From: Icerya purchasi
Taxonomy: Eukaryota > Arthropoda > Insecta > Hemiptera > Monophlebidae
Assembly: GCA_039619475.1 (NCBI GenBank)
Contig: CM077115.1
Coordinates: 223,743,291 to 223,807,290 of the forward strand
DNA: 64,000 nucleotides
Direction of reading: 5' to 3'
Every line of letters starts with the position of its first letter. Position 1 is the first letter of the stretch. The notes under the pieces are model-generated. The model saw only the letters and a program-made list of their open reading frames with translations. It ran no database searches and was not told the origin of the DNA. The position numbers were made by a program, and so were the translations under genes. This document shows positions 1-12,037 of the stretch, in pieces.

Positions 1-50
1 TTGTCATATATTTAATTTTTAACAAATGTAAGCAACAATGCCAATAACTA

Positions 51-355
51 TTTTTTTTTTTTTTTTTTTTTTTAACGGGCTCGGTGTAAACACTGACCCA
101 ACTACATGGACTTAGATCACCTACTCAGATTCTGAGGCGATCGGAGATAGAGAGTATAAAGGAAAGGAGGAGGGGAATAACGGCTAGAGATGGGTAGGAA
201 AGGATAAAGGAAGCATTGAAAGGGGTAGGAAGATCCAACGCCAAGAGTTCGGCGTATAGATGAGAGCACTCAGGAAAAAGAGCAAGGCATTCAAAAAGGA
301 TATGGTTGGGGTCGCATATAAAGGGAGGATCAGTTGAGCGGAGAGAGCAAAAGGG
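51..355 (-). pseudogene. LINE 3' end (ORF2 C-terminus plus poly-A tail), 5'-truncated
   Basis: Read on the minus strand, the segment encodes the last part of a LINE ORF2. A C-x2-C...H-x4-C type tail survives in part as CDPNHILFEC (about 289-316), followed by a leucine/proline-rich end and a TAG stop near 121-123. The 3' UTR ends in an ACCGAGCCCGTT-like terminus and a 23-nt poly-A (T-run at 51-73 on the plus strand). The CDxNHxLxEC motif is the zinc-knuckle-like C-terminus seen in RNase H-bearing LINEs; related copies occur at 5.6, 12.3 and 17.8 kb. Catalytic domains are absent, so this is a dead 5' truncation. Confidence 0.6.
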
Positions 356-419
356 AGAAGGTGCCTCCTAAAAAAACACACAAAAAAAAAACACATTAAC
401 ACATATTTCCGCAATTGCT

Positions 420-2830
420 TTTCTTTGTTTGCAACGTGTTATAGAAATGTTTTGAACAGCGCTGCATTTCTACATTTTCTTTCATCTTCGTATTCGGTTG
501 GTCTTTCTTTCATCCTTTACATGGCACATTACTCCGGTGATCGGTAGCATGCACCTGTCGTCATTTTTAGCCGACCTTGTGACCCAGATTGTTTTCTGTA
601 TTCCACCGATGAAAACAAGAGTACAGAGTTTCATTTACGAAAATAAACAATCATCATATTTTCGCGCACACCCACAGTGCACGATTACGCGTCTATTCAC
701 GGTAGAGCGAGAGCAACGCGTACTTCCGAGTAGCGTCCGCCAAATAATAGCACATTAGCCGAGCGACCATGTGAAATACCTTTTAATTGACAATAACGAA
801 GACACGTTCGGTTCGCCTACAATGTGGTTGATTACAACCAGCGCGTTTGACCAGAGGCCCGCGTGTCTATTAACGTAAGCCAGTGAAGTTGATTTATCTG
901 CTAGCCGGAAGTGTTGGTGTAACTGTTAGGCTCATTTTGAAAATTTATGAAAAATATTAGGGTGTGTTTCGACGTTATGTAAATTATCGCTCGGTACCGT
1001 GCAACTGCATAAGCTTTTTAGCGACCAGCGAAGCCGCAATCGCGGTGGAAGCGTATAGAATACCGGAATAAGAGTTGACGTAAGAAATTAATCTTCTGCG
1101 TAACGGAGTGTTTCACACAAGGAGAGGGAAAGCAAGAGAGAGAGAGAGAGATAAACGGAAATTATAACAATAACGAAGAAAATAAAAATAAATTAGAAAA
1201 CAAATAAAATCACCGCTGTCGTTAACAACTCGGCCAAAGTGAATTATTATTAGTTCGGTTGAGAAAAACAGAAAAAGCAAATTGTTTAACGTGTGTCCGT
1301 ATGTACATATTAGTGTGGAAAGGCGTCAGGTACCGCATAGAAGATTTAGCAGTTGCCCGAGCAGTTGATAGAAATCAGGGTCCATCTAACAGATTAGAAA
1401 CAGCGAAGCGGGAGCAGCTCGGTCCTGTGAAGAGCGCGTTCTGGCTGCGAGGAACAGGTCCGCTGTTTACCGATCTTATTAATATGTTGCGCGGAGTAGA
1501 GGCTTCATTGAGGCACTCGGTGCGGACACGAAGATGAAGATAAGGAAAAGCGGTTTGCCATACATCGTTGTCTAGAGAAGAAAAACCGATACAGAAACTG
1601 TGTGCACTATCGAACGGAACAAAGCTGGACCAAAAGTGAGATGAACAATGCTACCTGATAATTATGAAGTAGATAATAACAGCGCGCCGCAACAGGTTAT
1701 TGCACTTTTGTTTAAGTTATTAACAAACAGCAACATGCCGATAACAGTGAAATATGTACACAATTACACCGGTGTGATAACAGTCGACGTGCTGCGCTGC
1801 ACACAAATACGCCTGCCTGCATGTCTCCGGTTCGGGCTGCAAGAACATGCTGCACATGTGTAATGCGAGCGTGCACGTGAGCTCAGATTAAAAGTAACAA
1901 CTATTATATTTGGACGTGTTAACAGCCGGCGCGACCACCATGCACAAATACACTCGTACATATGCATATACATATATATATATATATGTGTGTGTAAAAG
2001 TAACAATGGTGGAATGTTCAATGAGGGCTGTTTAAGATTTACGCTGATCGATCAACGCCGGGGGAAAGTGACATGACACATCAATGTCAATGCCGTTAAT
2101 CAACGGCTAATTAACTTATCGAAAAATCGGACGGCACGAACTGCTCTAGAGTGGTTCTAAAATATTGGCATGACTCTAGCACCGTGACCGACGATCACTC
2201 TTTCATTAATAGCGTATAGACCATTTCTGAAGGATAGTCGAATTTTCCGAAACTCTGCATGATACAAAAAGTAAAAATACGCATCGGATTTTTACTTTTT
2301 TCACAAACATGTAATACCGAAATTAAAGAAAGTCTAAAAGGTGGTCTCAGAAGCGGTACTCGTGATTCCAGATAGAACTTAACAGGACATTTGTAAAAAA
2401 AAATAAAAAACCTTTGAGCGGAGGTAATAAAATATTCCCTATATATATATATATATATGTATATGTTTTGTTTTTTTTTTGAAGTGCATTTATGCGGACA
2501 GGCAACCGAGCGCGAGGCACGGCCCCTTAAATATTTAAAAATAAATGCTTCCTATTAAATGTACAATATTCGATTTTACTGTAGAAACTTATTTTCCAAA
2601 TATTTGTTTTTTAGCAGAAAATTCGGAATGTTGGCGTGATTTTTAAATAAAAAAAAATATATATATATACTTGTTTTTTTTTTTTTAATACATTATATTA
2701 CGTTAGTACTTATATTTATGCACTTCTGAAATTTTTACACCATGAGGAACAGAAACATGGACAACAAGGATCACGGAAAAATATCGTCAGTGGCATTAAC
2801 GGGGGGCTGTTGTATATAATGGAAAAATAC
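420..2830. other. Non-coding stretch, partly CpG-rich
   Basis: No recognisable gene. About 640-1900 is richer in G+C and CpG than its surroundings and contains a (GA)n run at 1131-1151. It may be a promoter or 5' exon region of a host gene: an AAA|GTGAGA splice-donor-like site lies near 1634. That reading is speculative. Small open frames here (for example 1259-1537) show no motif. From 2400 on the sequence becomes AT-rich, with (TA)n at 2440-2463. Confidence 0.3.
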
Positions 2831-2831
2831 A

Positions 2832-4047
2832 ATGAGAAAAAAATACAGTCAGAAGCGAACCAGTAATCTCCTTAAATCTCTTTCACCCCTCAGAAGAGGA
2901 GGCGATCCGTTTATTCTTCTAATTCTTTTCAAAGGTATTATTCGATCCAAACTCGACTACTCTTCCTTTATCTGCGGTACAAGTCCCTCCTCTCGAAACT
3001 TGACGCAATCCAGAACGCTTGCTTACGTTTGTGCATTGGAGCCTTGAAGTTTTCACCCATTCCAGCAGTTTTGTCAGAATCGGTTACACAACCAATGTTT
3101 ATTCGCCGTCTTCAGCTTGGGTATCGCTTTCTAATTAAACGTCACCTCATCTCCTCGTACAAACTTATTTCTTCTTATCTTTATATCAAAAACCACTGGC
3201 GTTTTTTTCCTCATAAAATCCCAATCCTGTCGCTCATTGCTGCCCGTCTTTCTAATTTTTCTCCTGCTGTCTTTTCCTACAACACTCTGCCTTACTTCTC
3301 TCATGACTTCAATAGCCTATGTGGCAACCTATCAAATTCTCTTCTCTCCTACTTCGGGCTCGCGCAGTTAATAATGAATTTATTCATCTATTGAATTCCT
3401 CTTTTCTACTCATGTATTGATCTTTACCGATGGTTCCAGGAGCGAGGATGGCGTGGGTGGTGCGTTTACTGCTCTGTCGCTTCGGCATTCTGAGTTCTTC
3501 CGGATTCCTTCCTTCTGCTTTATCTTTTCTGCCGAGTCAATCGCCATTCTTCAGGCTATCCCTATTATTTCCTCTTCCAACGAGCTTTCCCAATTCCTCA
3601 TCATTTCGGACTCTAAAGGTGTCCTTTAAGCCATATCCTCTCCTCCTTTACATTCCTCTGATGGATCTCAATTTGTTCTCTTACCTCCATTTTTCAGTCA
3701 TCCAACTCTATTCTTATTAATTTCTTATGGATCCTCAGTCATTTCGGAATTGACGACAATGCCGCAGCTGACTCTTTAGCTCGTTCTGCTGCCCGCCTTG
3801 ATTCATGCCTCACCTAATCCTTTCCTTAGCCACCTCCAATCACGCCAGACTTTGGGGAGACATTTGTCCCTCGCTATTTTCTAATCGTTATTCGCATTAC
3901 CGCCTTATTCAGCCGATTCCTTGTTCCCTGCATCGATTCCATTGTATTCCTTTCGGTCGTCGCTCCTCTATTGTCTCCCTAATTTGTCTCCGGATCAGTC
4001 ATTCTCTACTCCCCTCTTCTCACTTTCCTAAAAACAAAAAAAAAAAA
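2832..4047 (+). pseudogene. Degenerate LINE ORF2: RT thumb, RNase H and A-rich tail
   Basis: Three shifted frames read as one ancestral ORF2 3' half. Positions 2850-3390 give the region after the RT catalytic core, with IIRSKLDYSSFICG (the usual LIRSxLDYG block) and then CIGALKFSPIPA. Positions 3410-3630 give an RNase H start with FTDGSRSEDGVGGAF, SAESIAIL and ISDSKG, that is the D, E and D catalytic positions. Positions 3722-3810 give LWILSHFGIDDNAAADSLA, the fourth RNase H block. The copy ends in an A-rich tail at 4031-4047. Frameshifts and stops rule out function. RNase H places it in the I-like group of LINEs; the exact clade is inferred. Confidence 0.75.
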
Positions 4048-4049
4048 CC

Positions 4050-5030
4050 AGGTCCTATCGCGTATTGAAGAAAGCAAACGTTCAGTCATACACAATCAGC
4101 ATATATATATTTGGCGGCGAGTATCGGCTCGATTGTTGTGCTGCACCTAGCCCGGTCGGTGTACTCGTTTCATTTGCAGCCTTTCTATGGTGTCCTTTTA
4201 ACACAGTCAATGTTAAATTTTTCCATTTTTGCTGCCTTGTACGGTTTTCCTTATGTCAATGGTAGTAGCACCTTGGAGAAAATAGAGACAAGTGTCGTCT
4301 ATATAACTATTTTTTTTTTTTTTTTTTGGTTCTCCGCGACGACTCCTGTGTCTTCTCAATCACCGTGAAGTACACACGTTCGAGTGAGATCTTGCATTCT
4401 CGTAACATGTGCCCATCTTAATTGTGATTTTTTTTATCAGTGAGATTCTATTCCACGGCAAATCATTTGACTCCTCGCTGGAGTCCGTTTAGTTGATCTT
4501 TAAGATATAGTAACGAAAATTAAACATTCGAGTTTTCGGTATTCACCGATTCGTACAACAATGACCGGGGATAATCACAGATCGATTTTACGGATACGCC
4601 ACAGTGGAAAAAAATCTGTGGTTTTCAGTTTTGCCGAAACTAACGCGACACATTTAATTCGACGATGTTCCGTCAAGATAAGATTAGAATTTTTTCGAAA
4701 TTCTGCGCGCCATCTATTGTATCTGGCATTTGCAGCTTTATCAAAGACATCTAATACTGCCTATACAGTACAATTTCGAAGTGTGCTGAGATCGCGCGCG
4801 GTTATCCCCATCCATTAGATTTCAGTTATAGTACACTTGCATAATTTTTGCTTTAGCCTAAAGTTCGGGTAAGAATAATAATTTTCTATAGTTTATACCA
4901 CAACTCTTTTCGCTCGCAATTCCTTATTAATAAAGGAGCAGCAACGTAAAAACGTTGAAAAGAATTGGCAACGCCAAATTCTTGTTTTACATCCATGAGT
5001 TGGAGGTTCGTTAAATGTCCATTGGAACAT
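4050..5030. other. No gene recognised
   Basis: Contains only short open frames without motifs and a T-run at 4311-4327. A short inverted AACGTAAAAACGTT-like motif lies near 4943. Nothing else identifiable. Confidence 0.4.
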
Positions 5031-5150
5031 TTTTTTGGGAAATTTTTTGGGACATTTTTTCTAATGGGGGGTAACCTAAAAATTACGTAGTAATTAATAT
5101 AATAGCTGGGCTTCGCCCGTGTATTAATGCCCGTTTTAGATCCGTATTTG
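5030..5150 (+). repeat. Fragment of the (TA)n-bounded interspersed repeat family
   Basis: The block GGGACATTTTTTCTAATGG followed by CCTAAAAATTACG.AGTAATTAATAT repeats with small changes at about 61767-61838, and in related form at 60264-60340 and (minus) 62128-62200. It is followed by AGCTGGGCTTCGCCCGTG, a short GC-rich hairpin. The function is unknown; it looks like the 3' end of a non-autonomous element. Confidence 0.5.
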
Positions 5151-5517
5151 GAAATTCATAAAAAAATTTTTGTTTTATCTGGAATTGTATTTATGTAAAG
5201 ATTCTTTCTCTCTTTAGGAAACATGTCTATCGCCGTCTTACAGAAAATAGTCTTCATATTTCACGTTTAGCTAAAGATTATCGATCTTTCTATAACCTAT
5301 CGGTCGTGATCTAACAAGAAGTTTTGCTCAACTAAACGGCACACACAGCCATCGTTTTGAAGAGGCCGAGTTATTCACACGGTGATCTCCCATAATTACA
5401 CATTTAAGGGAACATCTTCTTTAATCATATCTTTTAACCATTCTGTCTCGCATAAAAGGGAACTATCGTATAATCAACACACATTAATTCTATATTTATA
5501 ATTACAGTGAATACATA

Positions 5518-5537
5518 TACATATATATATATATATA
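5518..5537. repeat. (TA)n microsatellite
   Basis: Uninterrupted AT/TA dinucleotide run in AT-rich DNA. Confidence 0.8.
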
Positions 5538-5639
5538 AAAAATTAAACTTAAACACACGACCATCTCGTCTCCCTTCCCTAAACCCTCGTCAGATCCTAT
5601 TATTTTTTATATTCGTTCCTTAATTTATAATTTATTAAC

Positions 5640-6292
5640 ATTCCGTTCTATCCTAATTGACCTGCTCTGGATTCCGGGCCGCAGTGGCATCGTTGGTAAC
5701 GATCTTGCCGATTCTTTGGCATGTTTAGCTGCAGTAAATGGCTGTTTCATAAACAGATTCACCTCCCGATGTCTTTGCCCTCTCACTTATGACTTTTGAA
5801 CTGACGTTTATCCGTCTCTTTTCTCCAATCCTAACTCCTTCTACCTTGCTATACAACCCTCTCCACCCACTTCTTCCTGGTTTAATAATTTTCCCTGCAT
5901 CAGCCGTTCCGTTATTTCTTCCACAATTCACTTCCGCTTTAATCACAGTTTGCTTCCTGCCTCCCTCTTTCGTTTTAATATTGTTCAGTCTCCCTTGTGT
6001 CCCTTTCATTCGCCTATCTTAAATTTAACCTGTGATGTAAATCACCTTCTATCCGAATGTTCTTCTATCTCCTCGCAACGCGGTCCTTTATTCTAATTTG
6101 CTTGGCCTTGGCCTCCCGACTACTTACTGTGCCCACTAAATTCTTGCTCTTCCTTCTCCTTCTGTTTCGAATCGCTCGTGATATAACTTACAAATCCCTA
6201 CGTTTCATCATTTTGTTAGTCCTTTGTGTTGGGTAAATGTCCTGTGTTAACGCGCCGAAGAAAAGAAAAAAATTGAAAATAAAAAAATAACA
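5640..6292 (+). pseudogene. LINE ORF2 3' end: RNase H block and C-terminal knuckle
   Basis: Frame 1 reads LLWIPGRSGIVGNDLADSLA at 5662-5721, the final RNase H block (WIPxxxGIxGNxxAD), then after one in-frame TGA continues to CDVNHLLSECSSI at 6031-6069, the zinc-knuckle-like tail. The copy ends GCGCCGAAGAAAAG into an A-rich tract (6252-6292). One frame stays nearly open over about 400 bp, so this copy is less decayed than the 2.8 kb one. It lacks endonuclease, RT and the first RNase H blocks, so it is a 5'-truncated relic of the same family. Confidence 0.75.
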
Positions 6293-7180
6293 TTTACAAC
6301 ATATAAAAATATAATACATAAATTTGATAATTAATACATTGACATTAGACATGAATACCTGAATCACTTGAACATGTGGAATAATGCAAAAACAAAAAAA
6401 AGATAAGTAAACCGTTGCCTTTGCCAGTAATTACAGAAACAGTAGTAACAGAAGTAAATAAAAAATTGTGAAAATAAAGGTAAAAAGGTAATTGAAAAAT
6501 TTTATACGGCGGTTTTGCATAGTCAGGAAATTCACAAAAAGTGTTTAAACGATTAAAAACAGCACGTATAACGGACAAAACTTAAAAAAAAATAATTTCG
6601 ATGTAAACGATACGAAAAAAATATGCAGATCGAAACAAGTTTGAAACGAACGCGGACAATACAGAAAAGAATTGATTGGTATAATAAGAACAGTTTAATT
6701 TTCCCTAGCAATAGACACTGCCCCTGTTCAGAATAAACACCATATTATTAACGCTGTTATATAACGCTAAACGAACCAAAAACAAAGAAACTAAATCGGA
6801 AAGAGAACATTTTGAATCGCTCAGGAGAAAAAAAAATATCGGAATCAAATGAAACCACCATTCTCTCCGTTTAAAATAAACAAATAATCACAACACAACT
6901 TAACATTATGGCAGAAGTATGTTTTCTTACTCTTTTCGGATACGATAAAAACTGTTCGAGGGAGATATTTCTGTCTCCTCCTAATAATTAGCTATTTGAA
7001 TTTTAAACAATTGCAATTTCTAAACCACTTTAATCCGAATCCAAGCTAAATACGTAAAGCACACCTCTTTCTGGATGTTGTGTGATATTAAGTTTTCGTA
7101 AAAATAGATTATAACCCTTTTTCACTCTTAAAATTCCGAAGATATAAAAAAAAAAAAAATGTAATAACCTTCGTAAATAT
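6293..7180. other. AT-rich, no gene recognised
   Basis: A-rich on the plus strand with scattered poly-A runs. No open frame with motifs and no repeat structure until the tandem array begins. Confidence 0.4.
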
Positions 7181-7189
7181 TATAATATG

Positions 7190-8650
7190 GTAAACACCCA
7201 TTTATTACGAAGATATAACACTTTAGTTATTTTTTGAAAACTGTTTTCAACCATTTTTCACCACTTAAAGTTCAATTTTTCAAAAAATCCTTCTCATTTG
7301 ATATTTTCAGTATATGGTGCGTTCAAATGGGCTTTCTGATAACCAATGCAAATGGTTTCGGCTGGCGAATAATAATTATTTTAAGCCAAAAACGCGGTGA
7401 ATCCTTTGATACAATTAAACGTTAGGGTACTTAAAACAAATCGTGTATACTTTTGGTATGCTGTATAAAGAATATTAAGACAAAAGTATAATTTGATAAC
7501 TCACTTCTACGGAAAATATAACGGTTTATGTATTTTTTGGAAAATGGTTTTTTATCCCTTTCTACATGTTCAAGTTCAAATTTTCAAAAAAACGTTCTTA
7601 CTTGATATTATCAGTATATGTACACTGTATTCACACTGATAATCACAATTCGTTTTAATTGCAGCGTGATTTTTGGTTTCTCAAAAATGAGATTCTGCCA
7701 TTCTTTTCCCTCAAAATTTTAGAGAAGGAAAAGAACTTTGCGCACTTTTAGTATACCATACACGTATGTCTTTATACGAAATTACAATTAAACCCGTTTG
7801 CACCAAAAAAGTTACAGTTTGTGTATTTTTTTGGAAACAACTTTTATTTTCAAAATGTCGTTTTTATTTAACATCTTCAGTATATACACACCGTATTCAC
7901 ATGAAATTACGCGCGATAATTACGATTCGTAGTGTGATTTTTGGTTTTCCCAAAAATGAGTTTCTGCCCTTTTTCTTCCTTAAAATTTTGGAGATGGAAG
8001 AAAAGTTTTGCACACTTTTAGTACACCACATGAGGTATCTTCGTGCGAAATTACAATTATGAAGACCCATTTTCACCAAAACTAGAACAGTTTGTGTATT
8101 TTTCGGGAAACAGTTTTTAACCCTTTTTCACGAAGTCCGAATTTTCAAAAAAGCGTTCTTATTTAACATATTCAGTATATACATGATATTCACATGAAAT
8201 TATATGCGATAATCATGATTCGTTTGGATTGTAGCGTGATTTTTGGTTTTCTCAAAAATGGGGTTTCGCCCTTTTCTCTCCTTAAAATTTTGGTGGTTTG
8301 AAAAAAATTTTGCACACTTTTAGTATACCGTATTAACTTCATGTGGAATTACAATTCGATGAACCCGTTTGTACCAAAAATATTACAATTTGTGTGCTTT
8401 TTTAGAAAACAGTTTGTAACCATTTTTCACCCCTTTAAATTCGAATTTTCAAAAAAGCGTTCCTATAGTTCATCTTAAGTATATAAGTTAATGTTCATGT
8501 AAAATTTCAGTTATCGGGTGTAAATGGTTTTGGCTGTAGCGTGATTATTAGTTCTTTTAAAAAGCAATTTTGACTTTTACCCCCTTTTTCAGCATTAAAA
8601 AATTTGCACTTTTTAATAGATTTTTAGATGGCGTCAGTACATAGTATCGT
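7190..8650 (+). repeat. Diverged tandem array, about five units of 270-300 bp
   Basis: Successive units begin near 7190, 7480, 7781, 8061 and 8351. Each carries the same ordered blocks: a TTTTTGGAAA.CAGTTTT..ACC.TTTTTCAC segment, TTTTCAAAAAA.CGTTCTTA, TCAGTATAT, then TTCACATGAAATTA, GTGATTTTTGGTTTTC, CTTAAAATTTTGGAG and GCACACTTTTAGTATACC. Spacing of the last block is about 270 then 300 bp. Units differ by substitutions and indels, so the array is old. It has no coding capacity. It could be a small satellite or the internal tandem repeat of a non-autonomous transposon. Confidence 0.7.
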
Positions 8651-9160
8651 TTTATTACGTGCCAATTTTCAGCTTCATAGACTTAGTAGTTGCAACGATA
8701 TATCAATAATTGCCGTGTCTTTTAAATATTTCTCGATTTTCGCTTTTATATATGTATATAGGTAAGTTACCCTGGCTAGTCCTTATATCAGAAGACGGAT
8801 GCTCGTGGGGGGTTTGAATGGGCCCATTTGTCTTTCTTTTATGATTGTTCGGGATTGCTGTTTTATGTCTTTTTCGGGATATTTTCGTGAAGAGATCCGT
8901 TTATAAAAAGGGTCCGCAGAGACATTTTGCTCAGATTACATGGTCTAGCTTTAAAATTTCCGTCAGGTTTTTTATAGTTCCGGGCGCTTTTACAATTTTC
9001 ACTAACCACTTTCCACAACCCATAATACCGGGAGTCTTGTGAGGATGGGCTAAGTTAAGAGTACTAAAAGAAGTAAAAACAGTAGAGAATAGTAAAGTGA
9101 AAATTAGTTTTGTTTCTCGCTGACTTTTTTAAGTGTCCGCGCAGCTTCGCATCAACGCTA
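8651..9160. other. No gene recognised
   Basis: Contains a short TATATATGTATATA run near 8749 and a GTGGGGGGTTTGAATGGGCCC block near 8804 that looks repeat-like. The only open frame above 60 codons (8845-9042) has no motif. Confidence 0.35.
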
Positions 9161-9176
9161 AAATTTAATACCAGAA

Positions 9177-10150
9177 TGGACATCAACAATACGAAAGTGA
9201 CAACGATAAAGACAACGGAAAACGGAAAACATAGGAAGACACAAGAAGAAGGAAAAATTCAAGAATACAAGATGTAACGGTGTAGAAAATTTGAAGAACT
9301 TAACAAGATAAGTGAGTTATTGTGGAAAGGGAGCTATGTGACCGGAACACTAAGAATATCATCAAGAAACGAAATTGTAAGGAACTAACGTGATGGCCCA
9401 ATGAGCGTCCAAGTGACGTCTAATAATAGTGAAAAATTAGAGGGAAAGCAAAGGTAGTCATAACTATTGGAGAAAGATCCCGCTCACCTTTTATCGCATT
9501 TACCCTAAATTAAATTTCAAGTCCGTTTCTCTTCCTAATTTGATCGCTACGAATAGAAAAAAAAAAAGAGATAGGTACGCAGACCAACACGTATAATAAC
9601 GGCGCATAAAATCCGAACTATTTGATATTTTCACGAAAGCCGCGATACTGAGAATTATAAAAAATAAATACCAGGGAGAAATTGCGAATTATTTCGAAAA
9701 ATACAATTTTTTGTTAAAAGTATTCCTCCGCTGGCGTGGGAAGAAAAAAGGGCTAAATAAAATCAACGCTAGCTGAACAAATGTTTGCATATGTGCATAA
9801 TGAAATAGGTTCCACGATTATCGCTAAATATCCGAAAGTAAATACCAGCGGATTTACTGCAGAGCAAATCAGGAATCTAGAGGTGTTTTATTGGCTAAGG
9901 CAATTAGTTTGTAATTTTACGCCTGAAATGCAAATCGGAATTCGATAAGTAATTAAAAAAGGGGAAAAAAACGCGAATTAAAATTTAATTCAAGGCAAAC
10001 TGTTTCATTCCGAGGAGGCTCTAGCAAACAGTTCAAGGTCTAAAGGAAAAATGGTGGCACGCTTAAATGCAGTATTTGGATTTACGCCTAATTAATTGTT
10101 ACGAATGTAAGTTAAAAATGCGCCTATAATTGAAAATTTTATAAATAGTA
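9177..10150 (+). pseudogene. Possible coding remnant, family not recognised
   Basis: Several short frames in series have protein-like composition: a lysine/threonine-rich start at 9177-9278, RKFEELNKISELLWKG at 9286-9333, an open stretch of about 60 codons at 9769-9947 with IIAKYPKV and EVFYWLRQLV, and KMVARLNAVFGFTPN at 10048-10092. They switch frames and are separated by stops. This could be a decayed gag-like or ORF1-like protein, but I do not recognise it. It could also be chance. Confidence 0.2.
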
Positions 10151-10765
10151 TCAGCGTTCATTGAAATCTCGTGATCGTTGACACAGATATGTATATATAC
10201 AAATTTAAATCGTATTTTAACGCCTCTATTATTTCCGTACTGTTCGAATTTTGGGCGAATTAAAGTTAATCGAGCAACGATGTTAAAAAACTTAATAGCT
10301 CGTTGATACGCCTGTGCTGAGAGGTACATATTATTGCATACCCCAATTTCGATTTTGTGACGAAAAAAAAAAAAAGCAAACAACAAAGTACGATAAAAAC
10401 GTAAGTATTAAATTTTTTAAAAGAGCAAGCGGATCGATAATTCGGAAGAGACACGTTCAACATGTGATAAAACTGTATAACGAGGCTCTAAAAGAGTAAT
10501 TTTAGTCTTTTTAATAAATCTGACATCAAATTCACTTAGAACAATTAAAATTCACTCGAGTTTCATTTTATTTGAAAATTCGTAAATTTTATAATATACG
10601 AATTTCGCATTTTTCCTAGATTCTAAATGACGAAAGAACTCTATTGAGAAAAAAACTAAATTTCTACCTACTGCAAAACGGACTTCTTTTCTGATAATAC
10701 AAATGTGAAAGTAATTTTGTTTTTTCATTGTTACCGTGTTTTTATTTATTTTATACATTAGATTC
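10150..10765. other. AT-rich, no gene recognised
   Basis: Short overlapping open frames on both strands without motifs; nothing else identifiable. Confidence 0.35.
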
Positions 10766-10767
10766 GT

Positions 10768-11050
10768 CAAGGGAGCCGCCAGCCGATGACCCACGGGGGG
10801 GGGGGGGGGGAGTTAATAGAAAGAGGATATGAGTTGTAGGAAAAATCAAATTTATAATTTGTAAAGGTTTAATATTTTCTTAAACAAGAAGAAAATCTTA
10901 ACTAAAACAGACTTTTCGTGTGTTTCTGGCAAATTGTTCTACTATTTCATTATAAAAGTCAAATTGTTCGTGATTATGCGCCTATAAATATTCATCGTGG
11001 CCAGTTGATTAAAAAGTTTCGAAGCTCCAGGATGGGGGCAACGCCCATGA
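10768..11050 (+). repeat. Dispersed repeat, copy 1 (second copy at 47428-47710)
   Basis: From AGCCGATGA and a 17-nt G run to GAAGCTCCAGG, this segment matches 47428-47710 in the same order and orientation. Shared blocks include AGAAAGAGG, GAGTT.TAGGAAAAAT, TTTCTGGCAAATTGTT, ATTATAAAA, GTGATTA.GCGCCTAT and AAAAGTTTCGAAGCTCCAGG. It has no coding capacity. The family is unnamed here. Confidence 0.7.
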
Positions 11051-11104
11051 GGTTTGTGAGTTCTGAATAACGTTATTTCAAAAGTTTGTATAAAAACTTC
11101 GAAT

Positions 11105-11862
11105 TACGAGGGCTGTTCATAAAGTAAAGTTCCCTATTTTTTATTTTTGAAACTAATAAAGCTAGAAAAAAAACGGACACCGGCATTGAATTCAGCATAC
11201 TTTTATTTACTTTTCCACATATTCTCACCTTTTGAATTTAAGCATTTGTGTCGAGTCGAGAGAAATTAACTTATAAATACCCTCCTTGTAGACACTTGCC
11301 GCCAAATTTTGTAACCAGGTAAGAACCAAATTTTTCTCAACTGCTCGTAGGTTTCGAATTTTTTTGCATGGTACCTCGTAACACACTCGGAAACTGGTCA
11401 AGAAGATCGGAAATGATTTGGCGGCGATCGGATCGCAGAGTTTCTTCGGTTTTTCGCACCAGTTATTCGTCTGAGATTACGGATGGTCTGCTGCTCCGTT
11501 GCTTGTCCTCTACATTCGTTCTACCTGCTCGGAATTCACGGCACCATTTACGAACATGTTGAACACTCATATCACATGATCATAAACTTCCACTATTTGC
11601 CGATGAATTTCAATTGGTGCAATTGATTTATGTGGTTTAAAAAACGAAAATAACTGAGCGCACCTCGTAGTCGGCGACAACTTTCAGAATTTCACTAATG
11701 ATTAATTCACGTAACTCGAAAACGAAAAAACATACAGTATTGCCGTTTAGACTAGTTTAAACTTGAATGTTATAGCTACAAAACGAGACCACGCCCACTC
11801 CGCAAGTTTATTCTAACCGGTTTTACAGGGGCGGAAACCTTACTTTGTGAACGTGCCTCGTA
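11105..11862 (-). mobile_element. mariner-like element, internally deleted, non-autonomous
   Basis: Inverted ends match: CGAGGGCTGTTCATAAAGTA at 11107 on the plus strand and CGAGGCACGTTCACAAAGTA reading in from 11860 on the minus strand. Both are flanked by the TA duplication expected of Tc1/mariner. On the minus strand, transposase N-terminal pieces (IEIHRQIVEVY, then a HTH-like region) lie near 11590-11450 and a C-terminal piece (LAASVYKEGI, then EYVEK) near 11310-11215. The catalytic core between them, including the TGDE block, is missing. At about 758 bp it is roughly half the usual length of an autonomous mariner, so it is a deletion derivative that could move only with transposase in trans. 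Confidence 0.75.
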
Positions 11863-12037
11863 TAAATGAAAAATTTGTTACGGTACTTAATAATTATAAA
11901 AATCACACTTCTTTAAATAGACTCGGGAGTTGTTTTAGATTTTTTTTTTTTTTTTTTAAGCACAAAATTTTACAATTTACATTTAAAAATAATTGTGTAG
12001 CCTTAAATAAAATAAATGTATATTTTATATAATTTTA

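Noticed and set aside
7190..8650. CRISPR-like array
   Set aside because: Units of 270-300 bp are diverged throughout with no short constant repeat and variable spacer; the setting is eukaryotic.
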